Origin: G963664935 sp963664935 | GTDB lineage: Bacteria; Pseudomonadota; Gammaproteobacteria; Methylococcales; G963664935 | Reading direction: 5' to 3' | NCBI GenBank assembly: GCA_963664935.2 | Contig: CAXXSE010000002.1 | Coordinates: 434,001-498,000 of the forward strand | Length of the DNA stretch: 64,000 bases | Part shown: in pieces, positions 38,442 through 47,026 of the stretch | How positions within the stretch are numbered: the first letter of the stretch is position 1 | Layout of the letters: each line of letters opens with the position of its first letter | Translations under genes and position numbers: made by a program | The notes under the pieces: generated by a model | The model's database searches: none | Seen by the model: the letters and a program-made list of their open reading frames with translations, nothing else | Told to the model about the DNA's origin: nothing

Positions 38442-39908
38442 CTACCCTTCACCCATTATTGAAGAATCCTCACGGTCAATACATAAACGCATCCCTTGAT
38501 CGATTAGAGAACTCGCCCGTTCCATCAGTTGTTCCGCCAACTCACCATCCTCTAACAACCGGTACGCCGGATCTGCGGAAACCAACTTCCTAAATCGAGG
38601 GTTCCTCAACAAGGGTTGATCGGATGTTTCTGCTTTCAGGGGATGATCCTTGGCGATCACTTCCTGAAAAAAAACGATCATGACATCATCAAACAGTTCT
38701 GGTCTGGTATCGATCAGGTACTGTACCCAATCAAAATCATTGTCAAACTTTGCGAAAACTGATTGGGAAAGATCTTCGTCAATATCAGAGCCTGGAATAG
38801 CATCGTACAAAGATAATTCTTCGTCGGAGCCCGCTGCGGCAGATTGTTCTAGCGAAAGGGCGAAATATTTTAGCATTGTCATACCGAACTCGGTCTGTGC
38901 GAATTCGTCGAAATTAGTACAACCCACCAGTTTTTTTCGATTCTCATTTTTAAGCCTCGCTTCGAAAGCTTTACGGTAAGCCGAGAGGATATCAACGGCT
39001 TCTCCTGTTTTAATATAGCCATCTGCATCGGTACGAAGCCTTTTTGACTCGCGCAAGACAGCGATTGGGGGGTGAGTTCGATCCAGCCAAATGTACGGGG
39101 GGAGACCCGCCGAGCGCAGAAGCTTATAGCGTTCATTCAACGAATCAAGAACACGGACCAATGATTTTTGTACTGTTTTCTCGTTAGCGAATCCCGAACC
39201 AAGCGGTAACGGCAGTGCACCAAGTACATTAAATAACGATAACTCCTCGGGCACCTCAGCCCTGCAATCGCTCACAATGAGCCATATTGGACCATATTGC
39301 TCACGACGACGATGGGAAATCTCACTATATTCCAAACCGAGGCTCGACCTCTGTTCAGCAAGCTTTTGTGCGGTATCGTGGAAATAAGACCGATCTTCAT
39401 TTTCCGATTGGACATTGCTTTGCCGATGAGCATGCGCTGATTTCCAATCGGCATGGAGGGCACTGTGTTGTGACCAAATTTCCAACAGCGCATGGGTGTT
39501 GGTGGGTTTGTCTTTCAGATTTTGCGCTAAGGTTAAACGCCGCTCCAATACACTGCTAAGATAAGTAATCGCTTCGTCATGAATATTGATCGTACAGGCG
39601 GGATCGCCCTCGGTGGCCGGCAGATGAAATGTATGCCACAGAGTATCTTTAGTAGCACTAAAATCACGAAAAAGAAGCTTCTTGACGTAGGAATGTGAGT
39701 GGGATTTTGTTGGTAAACGATCTTTAAATTCCGCACCTTTTTTGTTGCGCTTATCCGAAACGTCACTCAAAGTCATCAACATACGCAACTTAAGATGATC
39801 GGTATCAAACGATTTTTCGACCAAAATCTCGCGCAATATCCTTAAGATATCCCACGCGAAATTGTCAATAATCGTTCTGAATTTAAAGCCGCGAGGATTG
39901 CTATCCAC
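38442..39908 (-). CDS. Unknown soluble protein, first gene of Lon-like operon (488 aa)
   Basis: GTG 39908 opens the frame but has no ribosome site. An ATG at 39958 in another frame begins EKKLLLLRYTESDYSLWIAIL, which would suit a real N-terminus if the frame shifts just downstream, so the start is uncertain. The body is helical and charged with no membrane segment. Acidic Asp/Glu clusters are seen near the end (YDAIPGSDIDEDLSQSVF). I recognise no family. Confidence 0.6.
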   Translation of the reverse strand: MDSNPRGFKFRTIIDNFAWDILRILREILVEKSFDTDHLKLRMLMTLSDVSDKRNKKGAEFKDRLPTKSHSHSYVKKLLFRDFSATKDTLWHTFHLPATEGDPACTINIHDEAITYLSSVLERRLTLAQNLKDKPTNTHALLEIWSQHSALHADWKSAHAHRQSNVQSENEDRSYFHDTAQKLAEQRSSLGLEYSEISHRRREQYGPIWLIVSDCRAEVPEELSLFNVLGALPLPLGSGFANEKTVQKSLVRVLDSLNERYKLLRSAGLPPYIWLDRTHPPIAVLRESKRLRTDADGYIKTGEAVDILSAYRKAFEARLKNENRKKLVGCTNFDEFAQTEFGMTMLKYFALSLEQSAAAGSDEELSLYDAIPGSDIDEDLSQSVFAKFDNDFDWVQYLIDTRPELFDDVMIVFFQEVIAKDHPLKAETSDQPLLRNPRFRKLVSADPAYRLLEDGELAEQLMERASSLIDQGMRLCIDREDSSIMGEG

Positions 39909-40063
39909 AGTGAATAATCCGATTCAGTATAACGCAGTAAAAGTAATTTTTTTTCCATAATAGCTCGTTTTTGATCAGCATGTTAAATTTAAGATTCACA
40001 ATTGCACCTAAATGTCTTTTATATTGTTTGTTGAGTAACCTCAGGAAAACCGCTGCCAGACGT

Positions 40064-40100
40064 GGACCCTTCCGATTTAACGGTCCAATCGGAAGGGTCC
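40064..40100 (+). terminator. Intrinsic terminator-like hairpin
   Basis: GGACCCTTCCGATT (40064-40077) and AATCGGAAGGGTCC (40087-40100) form a perfect 14-bp stem followed by TCTTTTTAT on the + strand. It separates the 40.2-41.0 kb gene from the Lon-like operon; no T-run follows on the minus strand, so its direction is puzzling. Confidence 0.65.
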
Positions 40101-40204
40101 TCTTTTTATACCTCTCCACTTCCCGCCTAGATCACGAATTGAGAACGACCGTCCTTTACCGTTCCCAAATCGTTAGTTTCTTTAATCCTTTTAGCTAAGA
40201 CCCC

Positions 40205-40969
40205 TTAATCCTTTATTTTCCATTGGATTCCATTATTATTATACTCTTCCCTATTGGGAAATTCGTAACCTTGTCGAGCCAGGAAAGCTACCATGCTAAC
40301 ACTGCCATCCTCATGGGATTTGTAGTGGTAATTGATTCGGGGTAGCGCCTGAGCGACTTCGATCGGAAACTGATGTACAAATTCGTTAATCGCCTGGTGA
40401 TCATTGTGGAAAACTTCCACCCGGCACAAAGACGAATGGCATTCGACCTCGGTCACCTCGGTTCCCGACAGGTGCACCGCGTTAAAAGCCTGGTTGATCG
40501 TTGTTGTCATTTCAAGAGACCACTGAGGGTCGATATAATCGTCGTCAAATCCTTTGTTGAACGCGGTATAGCGTTCCTGTGCCTGGGCCTTTTGCGCATC
40601 AATACTCTCTTCTTCAGTGACCGGCGACGACTCAGAAGCATCCTTTTCATCAATACTCTCTCTTCCAATCCCCGCCAGCAATTCGCGAATATCCGCAATT
40701 TCTGATTGGAGGCTCTGAATATCCTTTTGGGTACCGCTTTTACGACGAATCCCTTTTCTGACCTCAGCCAGTTCCGAACGCATTAAGGCGATTTCCTCTT
40801 GCAAGCTGAGAGCAGCGCCAACCACTCCCGCCTGATCCTTCCGGCTCAAGTCTGAAGATTTATTCTCGGTGCTATTCATCGAAAATCCGTTTTCGCTAAC
40901 TGCTCCGTAAAGCACTAAGCTGATCAGACATAAACTACCAGAAAGGATTATAGGACGGGATATTTTCAT
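40205..40969 (-). CDS. Exported or anchored coiled-coil protein of unknown function
   Basis: 254 residues. N-terminal signal/anchor (PIILSGSLCLISLVLYGAV), a coiled coil (residues 55-105, SLQEEIALMRSELAEVRK...IQSLQSEIADIRELLAG), then a C-terminal domain with VTEVECHSSLCRVEVFHND, a two-Cys pattern shared with many small envelope proteins of gammaproteobacteria, probably disulfide-bonded. Likely periplasmic. Confidence 0.65.
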   Translation of the reverse strand: MKISRPIILSGSLCLISLVLYGAVSENGFSMNSTENKSSDLSRKDQAGVVGAALSLQEEIALMRSELAEVRKGIRRKSGTQKDIQSLQSEIADIRELLAGIGRESIDEKDASESSPVTEEESIDAQKAQAQERYTAFNKGFDDDYIDPQWSLEMTTTINQAFNAVHLSGTEVTEVECHSSLCRVEVFHNDHQAINEFVHQFPIEVAQALPRINYHYKSHEDGSVSMVAFLARQGYEFPNREEYNNNGIQWKIKD

Positions 40970-41015
40970 TACTCTTCTCCATTAACGCTGGTGGGTTCTA
41001 AGAAGTCCATAGAGT

Positions 41016-41512
41016 CTATTTTTTCTCCTTAACTTCAATGAGGGTTAACTTTGCCTTCGGGGGTATTAAACACTGCAAACTATAACTGCCATGATCAGGC
41101 TCGTTGGTAATTGCCGGCATGGTAAAACCCCCACCATTTACATAAAATGGATGATTAGATTGACCAAATGTGGACTGGCGGATATATCCATTATGGTCCA
41201 CGCTATTCAAAAAACAGTACTTCTCCCGATTCCATTCCACATCACTTTGATTTCCTCAATGCCTTTTTGGCTTTTGGTTACATGCTTCACGATGGGGCAG
41301 ATAACGGATACATAGGAATCACCGAGATTATAAATTCCAGTGGGGTAACTGATAACATTAACATCCGCGCCAAAAACCGAATGGCCCAGCGTCGGATGAC
41401 AAGAGCTTCCGCTGTAATGGGCGCTTTTTGTTGAAGTTGCCAATGCATTGCCGGTTATCGCGGTCAGGGCGACAATTGCAAGAAGTCTCAATCGAATGTG
41501 TAATTTTTTCAT
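41016..41512 (-). CDS. Exported small protein, frameshifted
   Basis: ATG 41512 with TAGGAGACTG upstream. A Sec signal peptide (KKLHIRLRLLAIVALTAITGNALA) is followed by a beta-type mature part with three Cys. The frame stops after GIGRSTVF in a run of six T; with seven T it continues as LNSVDHNGYIRQSTFGQSNHPF to the TAG region at 41016. The length of 497 bases is one short of a multiple of three. Motif copy 2 lies about 205 bases upstream. Confidence 0.75.
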
Positions 41513-41717
41513 TTTCAGTCTCCTATAAAAGCTTAAAAGTAGTATGTTGACCAAGGTTCTATTACTTGGTTGGTTGATTAATCATCAACGCCGATCCCTA
41601 ATCCCAGATGAAAGCTTGTCGTACTAACTGGATTCCCCTTGTGAGGATGTCATCGGTTGGCTATCAGGTATTGCCAGATTTTACGGGTTGGTTTTTCCGT
41701 TCTATACCGTCCCGTGG

Positions 41718-41740
41718 TTTTAATATTCGGGATAGAAAAT
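41718..41740 (-). promoter_or_regulatory. Conserved element, copy 2
   Basis: Reads TTCTATCCCGAATATTAAAA on the minus strand, followed by CCACGGGA, so TCCCG and CGGGA form short complementary arms. It lies upstream of the exported protein at 41512. The rest of 41555-41953 shows no gene. Confidence 0.65.
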
Positions 41741-41953
41741 GGAGACCTTAATAAAATAATTGGAAATTTGTAGGGCAGGTGTTTCCGCATCGATTGGGGA
41801 ACGGGCCTCTAAAACGGTCTCGTTTGAGAGTCCAGGCATGTTTTTTTGTACCAGGCTTTCGATGACAGTAAGATTCCTTTTTCTCAATGAGTAATTGCCC
41901 AATGACAACTGTCCATTGGTGGAATCAAAATGGCCGATTGATGTGGCTATCTA

Positions 41954-43462
41954 TTAATGCGCATTTTTTCCAACGAAGACCTTACAACAGGTTAGGAAAA
42001 TAATTTTAAAATCCAATCCCAAGGACCACTTCTGGATATAATCCAAGTCATATTTGACGCGATCCACCATTTTGTCGATTGTTTTGGTCTCACCCCGAAA
42101 TCCCTTGATCTGCGCCAAGCCGGTAATGCCAGGCTTCGCTTTGTGCCGTAACATGTATCCGTCAATTTTTTCGCGGTAAAATTCGTTGTGCAGCACCGCA
42201 TGAGGACGAGGCCCAACAATGGACATGTAGCCCCGTAATACATTAACGAACTGAGGTAGTTCATCCAGCGAATTTCGTCTTAAAAATCCACCAAATCTTA
42301 CCAATCTGGGATCGTCCTTGGTCGCTTGGGAGGCCTCCAAATCGTCATCCGAGACTCTCATCGTTCTAAATTTGTAAACCCTAAATTTTTCTCCGTAAAT
42401 GCCATAACGCCATTGCTTGAAGATAATCGGCCCGGGAGAAGATAGCTTGACAGCTATGGCAATCATCGCCATGGGGACAGCAATCATCATCAGAATCAGA
42501 AAGCTTAGAATGACATCAGCAAAACGTTTGATCCAGGAATCAAGCCCATAAAATGGAGAATCGTAAATGCTTACCGCGAGGATGCCTCTGACACTACTCC
42601 AACGAGTTTGAAGCGGATCGAAGCCAAAAAGGTTTGGAACCAAATAAATTGAGGCGGTGCAATCAGAGAGCTTTTCGACAAGTTTTCGAATTCTTTCTCC
42701 CGCCCCCATTGGCAGGACGATATAAAGAACCTGTATAGTGCCATTCTTAGCATCTTTGATTAAGCCATTCAGATCTCCACGAAATTGAATTTCATCGTTC
42801 GATAAACGCATCGGGCGGTCGTGTACCCGGTCATCGTAATAACCCAGAAATCGCATTCCAAGCTCAGGCGTATCCTTAAATATTTTTTCCAGCCGCCGAC
42901 CCAATTCCGTGGCGCCCACCAAAGCAACATCGCGTTGGCGATACCCTTGCCTTCTTATTATTGAAAGACAATACCGTACTAAACCATGCCAGAGAATCAG
43001 GGCCACGGGTGTCCAAAGTACCCAAAAAATAATCGCTTCGCTGGGGAGTGATTGCCCCAGCACGTCACGATAGATAACCCCACTCATGAAGAGACTGGTA
43101 ACAATCCATGCTTTTAACAGGCTCAGGCGCTCCGGACCGAAATTTGATCCAGGGCCATGATTGTAAACTTCGTTGTATTCCGCGACGACTTGGTAAAGGA
43201 TGATGCCCGTCAAGGCTATCCAACTAAACTCGCCCGTCCATTCCATATTACTGATAACACAAGCCAACCAAGAAGTAGCGAGGATAGTCAAGCTATCGAC
43301 CATTCGGAACAATGCATTTTTTTTGGATTGGCCCGGTAATACCAACCCATCCGGAGAATACGTTTTTAGATTACTGCCGAACAAAACACCCTTGTTTGAT
43401 TGATCTGCCGATGGTAATCCATCCGGATAATATAATGTTTGTTTTTTGTTAAGAGTTTTCAT
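41954..43462 (-). CDS. Undecaprenyl-phosphate sugar-1-phosphate transferase (exopolysaccharide priming enzyme)
   Basis: 502 residues from ATG 43462 (a longer frame from 43525 has no match). N-terminal membrane segments, a CoA-binding-like middle domain (DVALVGATELGRRLEKIF...LGYYDDR) and a C-terminal bacterial sugar transferase domain with KRFADVILSF, the KFRTMR box, SLDELPQFVNVLRGYMSIVGPRPHA and KPGITGLAQI. It transfers hexose-1-phosphate to undecaprenyl phosphate to start polysaccharide assembly (WcaJ/PssY type). No other polysaccharide gene is near. The first 45 residues hold an odd imperfect duplication (YYPDGLPSADQSNKGVLFG / YSPDGLVLPGQSKKNALF). Confidence 0.92.
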   Translation of the reverse strand: MKTLNKKQTLYYPDGLPSADQSNKGVLFGSNLKTYSPDGLVLPGQSKKNALFRMVDSLTILATSWLACVISNMEWTGEFSWIALTGIILYQVVAEYNEVYNHGPGSNFGPERLSLLKAWIVTSLFMSGVIYRDVLGQSLPSEAIIFWVLWTPVALILWHGLVRYCLSIIRRQGYRQRDVALVGATELGRRLEKIFKDTPELGMRFLGYYDDRVHDRPMRLSNDEIQFRGDLNGLIKDAKNGTIQVLYIVLPMGAGERIRKLVEKLSDCTASIYLVPNLFGFDPLQTRWSSVRGILAVSIYDSPFYGLDSWIKRFADVILSFLILMMIAVPMAMIAIAVKLSSPGPIIFKQWRYGIYGEKFRVYKFRTMRVSDDDLEASQATKDDPRLVRFGGFLRRNSLDELPQFVNVLRGYMSIVGPRPHAVLHNEFYREKIDGYMLRHKAKPGITGLAQIKGFRGETKTIDKMVDRVKYDLDYIQKWSLGLDFKIIFLTCCKVFVGKNAH

Positions 43463-43814
43463 CCTAAAGACACCATTTGATTTCGGTTGAATAAAAGCCG
43501 GTTTTTTCGCAGTGGAAAAACACAAGCACGCAAGAAAAGCGGCACTGCTTCATTGAGAAAAACACTGAAATCGATGCTCGCCGAAACACCCCTCGTGAGA
43601 AACCGGTTGATATCGATAGCCTGGAGGTGCTGCGACCGTGCCTTGTCGGACCGACGCCAGGCTGCGTTGGATACAAGTTAATTCCCTTGGGTTTTACGGA
43701 TCATCCTGTATGCGAGGCAACCAACCCTACCAACAGATCAAGCTCTGGATCTATCAGCGGACTACTGAATTTCGGTTTTCACTCGCTACCGAACGGTGGA
43801 TGATAATTAAAGCA

Positions 43815-44012
43815 CTATCTACACCGGTTGAAATCGTCCAGTACTTGCACGGTAAGCAGACGCATTGCTGCCTTTTCACCCACCCAAACTAAGGAGCCTG
43901 AACCACACCACTGCACTACGGGACTACCTAAATAAGTCGTGCGTCTTGGCGTCCAACCATAATTCCACAAGATCAGAAATCTTAACCAACGATTCATATT
44001 CTGTTGGATCAT
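43815..44012 (-). CDS. 65-residue basic ORF downstream of the 40-residue peptide
   Basis: ATG 44012 has GAGGTGG 5 bases upstream. The product is Trp- and Arg-rich (NRWLRFLILWNYGWTPRRTT) with no family match. It follows the acidic 40-residue ORF on the same strand by 59 bases. Supported only by ribosome site and context; the remaining 43463-43814 shows nothing I can support. Confidence 0.35.
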   Translation of the reverse strand: MIQQNMNRWLRFLILWNYGWTPRRTTYLGSPVVQWCGSGSLVWVGEKAAMRLLTVQVLDDFNRCR

Positions 44013-44071
44013 TTTTACCACCTCAAACTCCAGTGATTTAAGTGCACAATGCAAATAAGGTAATTGGCTGT

Positions 44072-44194
44072 TTATCCAACAATATCTTCAAAATCCTCTA
44101 TCTTCCACGTATCGATTGGTGTGGGCATATCGTTCTCCCAATCAATCTGCGTGTTGAAATTGAAAGTCGTATAATTTTCATTAAATTCGTTCAT
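44072..44194 (-). CDS. 40-residue acidic peptide
   Basis: ATG 44194 is preceded by AAGAGGAT at good spacing. The peptide is rich in Asn, Asp, Glu, Thr and Phe, with two Trp and a C-terminal Gly, no Cys and no signal peptide. Its size and leader-like acidic character resemble ribosomally made peptide precursors, but no modifying enzyme is recognisable beside it. Motif copy 3 lies 261 bases upstream on the same strand. Confidence 0.45.
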   Translation of the reverse strand: MNEFNENYTTFNFNTQIDWENDMPTPIDTWKIEDFEDIVG

Positions 44195-44454
44195 TTCTCT
44201 ATCCTCTTAGGTGCTGTGTTGTTCGAGCGTTTATTAATGTTGTTTCTCATTAGATACGATTCATCTCACTGAAATAGGGTGATACCTTTGTCAACTGATT
44301 GGCCGGCAACATCATCGCTTATGCTACTGTCCCCTTTTTTGGGGTCCACATATTAGTGCAGGCACTAATTTCCTCGTTAGCCATCCGTTAGTCATTCATC
44401 ATTGCTTTTATCGAATTGGTGCTTTTGACCATTGACTCGTCAGTATCCCTTGGC

Positions 44455-44475
44455 GTTAATATTCGGGATAGAAAT
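44455..44475 (-). promoter_or_regulatory. Conserved element, copy 3
   Basis: Minus-strand ATTTCTATCCCGAATATTAA followed by CGCCAAGGGA. It is upstream of the 40-residue peptide. The following 44476-45260 contains no gene I can support. Confidence 0.6.
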
Positions 44476-45267
44476 CGATGGAGTAAACTTTGCCAAACTC
44501 TACATATTGTGCAGACGAAACTTAGAACACGCATACTCCTAATTGTAAAAAAAGCTATTTCCAAATCGTTGTGATCCTTCAGCTGTTTTGCAAAACAGTC
44601 GTGTCATCGCATTCATTACACACGGACAACGCCTCAAAATTTTGCCGAGGGATGACAAAAAAGTATTCTGCGAAATTGTGATTTTTTGGCGGTGGGTTTT
44701 TCGGCCCACGACGCAGCTTTAGATGGACGCTTGTTTAAATCGAGTAATCTATGAAATCTCTCAGAACCTGTTCAAGATCTTGATCAAGGGATGCAGCACA
44801 AGGCAAACAGTGACCGCCATGGAAAGCGAAGCGAGGGTGGATAGTCCCCGGTAGCGATCAGGTCACGCTGTTTTTCCGTCGTGCGAGTAGCGCCCAGAGG
44901 AAAAACAAAGTAGGCATCCGATCAATCGCGTCCAGCCGTTTGAGAGAGTGCCGCGGAGCCAGCGCCGAGTTTATGATGGCGTGGCGGAGCGGCATGGACG
45001 TAGTGCGGTTGTGACACATTGACCGCCGCGTTGGCGAGTCGATTTTGGTGACTTGGATACCCCAAAAATCTTTCACTAGGTAGCGACACGCTTGGACCCT
45101 TTTTACGTCTCGGCTTAGCAGCATTGAACTGTTGCTTGAACGGTTTAGGTAAATATTCAAGGTATCGTAATTGTTTGGGTCAAAGGGGTATGAAGCGAAT
45201 CCTCCGTGAGTGCAATTATCGAACAATGCCCGCCCGGAACCCGCCAGAGAATTTTTGAAAATTCACC

Positions 45268-45345
45268 CGTCTTGATCGCCAGCCAGAATCAACTGTTCTT
45301 AGGTGATAACACGCCAATTCCCTTCCGACCCGATATCGATGGGGT
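45268..45345 (+). pseudogene. TpsA C-terminal fragment
   Basis: Encodes LIASQNQLFLGDNTPIPFRP, almost the same as the segment near the C-terminus of both TpsA genes (53979-54045 and 60909-60975). Both sides are unrelated. It is the remnant of a third exoprotein gene, next to transposase DNA. Confidence 0.85.
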
Positions 45346-45367
45346 GCAATACAATAAAGTACAGCGA

Positions 45368-46099
45368 TTAAGCTACCAGCGGCAAATTTTCTATTGTGTT
45401 GTTATCAAACATATTTCTGACCAGGCCTAGTCCTGTTCGACAAGCATTTTTCAGCTTTCCTGTCAGGACTAATGAACGCAGAAAGATTATATTCTCTGCA
45501 TGTTCCCGTTTCCAAAACAACCTGGTTCCTTTGATGCGTAGATTGATCACTCGGCGAATGGCACTTTCGACAGTACCGCTGCCAGTGGGTAGGCCATTAT
45601 CGCGAAATGTTTGATACTGAAATCTGGCGTGATCCCCAAAATAGTCATTCAATTTCTTCAACGCCGCTTTTGGGGCTTTTCTTTTCCCGGCTAATTTGTC
45701 CCTGACCAGATCTTCAATGCCATTAATATCGCCATGCCAGAGTAGTTCCCGAACCTGTTTGGAGAGCTTTCTGCTTTGCTTGTCTGACAGTTTCAGAGTA
45801 TCGGCGATTAATTTTTTCACCATGCCTAGAATCTGTTTCGCCTGGCTGAGTTCCAGTTCACTCATGAGCTTCTCAGACTTCAGTCGAACCGTTATTTCGC
45901 GATATTCGAAGAAACGACAAGCACATCGAGCACTCCATTGTTTCAAGAGCATGAGGAAGGGGCCATTGGACAGGAGCTCGTTAAGCTGGGCGATCAATTC
46001 ACGTTCCGCCCTGTCCTGGTATTTTTCATACAGGTTTTGCTCGTACCGCGCAAAATCCTCTGTACCCAAAACTGACGTTATTACACTCTCTACGGTCAT
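45368..46099 (-). pseudogene. ISKra4-like transposase, N-terminally truncated
   Basis: 243 residues. The C-terminal GLPTGSGTVESAIRRVINLRIKGTRLFWKREHAENIIFLRSL is the signature of ISKra4-type transposases, which are normally about twice as long. The N-terminal catalytic part is missing, so this copy is probably dead. Confidence 0.65.
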
Positions 46100-46145
46100 A
46101 ACCCGATCCTGTCGTGGTTGTGACCTACACCGAACTATTTGCGTG

Positions 46146-46340
46146 TTATGCGCGTATCAAATCACGGAAGTCGCGACGTAAGGGATAAACAAAAACGTCT
46201 TTAACCGAAACCTTGACTGTTCTGTCACGATCTTGGCGGCTTCGTCCTTTGGTCTGACCCATCTTGAGCCAGTTTGACGCCTTATAGCAGGTGCCGGCGT
46301 AGCGCGTGGTATCGACGAATGTTTCTACCAGCACGATCAA
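46146..46340 (-). pseudogene. DUF4338 (DruA-like) C-terminal fragment
   Basis: Encodes LVETFVDTTRYAGTCYKASNWLKMGQTKGRSRQDRD...VKDVFVYPLRRDF, the end of the DUF4338 family, found in Druantia DruA and in transposon-linked proteins. The rest is missing; the fragment abuts the group II intron piece at about 46335. Confidence 0.75.
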
Positions 46341-46981
46341 TGCCGGAAGCGGCGTTATTCCTCAGCCGCTTAAAGCATCCCAGCAGTAACTCTTCGGTCA
46401 TTAGATGAAATAAGCTCGTAAACCGAAAATTCGAGTCGCCACTGGCTTTGGTTGCTATGCGTCGCAGTTTCGTTTCTACAGGTCCGTCGTTTCTGTGCAC
46501 GATGTGTATGTCTCTTTGACGCTGTTTCTAGTGTGGTGGCCTTTCCTCCAGCAGCATTACCCGCCTTCTTCGGTACTATTCCACCATCCGACTCCCTATC
46601 CGGTAATTTGCCTTTCTCACTTTATTATCGCTTGTCCGGCATACTCTCTTTCCTTGAAAGACCCGATAGGGTCTCCCAGGTTACCACGTATTCCCAATGT
46701 CCAACATGCCATGCTCTAGGACCCTGGCGAGACACAGTAGCGCAGACCATCTCGCCCTACTCTATGGTGACTTCCGCCGGGACAAAGGCGTCGTCTCTCG
46801 CATTGAAACTTTCGAGGCTCAATCACTTCAACATACTTGCTTACGGCCTGTTGGCTCGATGACCTTGTGCTTAACTTTTGGGATTAATCCCGCCAGCCCA
46901 AGGCTCTCTTTCCGGTGGCTGGCCTGCCTTGCCGGAGCGGGATTCCCTCCCGCAGGAATACGCGACCTGGCCCGGACGCAC
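46330..46981 (-). mobile_element. Group II intron, 5' part with truncated maturase gene
   Basis: On the minus strand the segment starts GTGCGTCCGGGCCAGG at 46981, a GUGCG-type intron 5' end, then about 480 bases of structured GC-rich RNA domain sequence. An intron-encoded reverse transcriptase start follows (46500 on: VETKLRRIATKASG...FTSLFHLMTEELLLGCFKRLRNNAASGID). The ORF is cut after that conserved box. The catalytic RT domain, domain V and the 3' end are lost. Confidence 0.78.
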
Positions 46982-47026
46982 TGTCCCCTTATTTTGACCC
47001 TGTGTTGCGAGTTCCCCCTCGCTTCC

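Noticed and set aside
44858..45226. 122-codon minus-strand frame
   Set aside because: Considered as a transposase remnant, but no catalytic or conserved segment can be seen.
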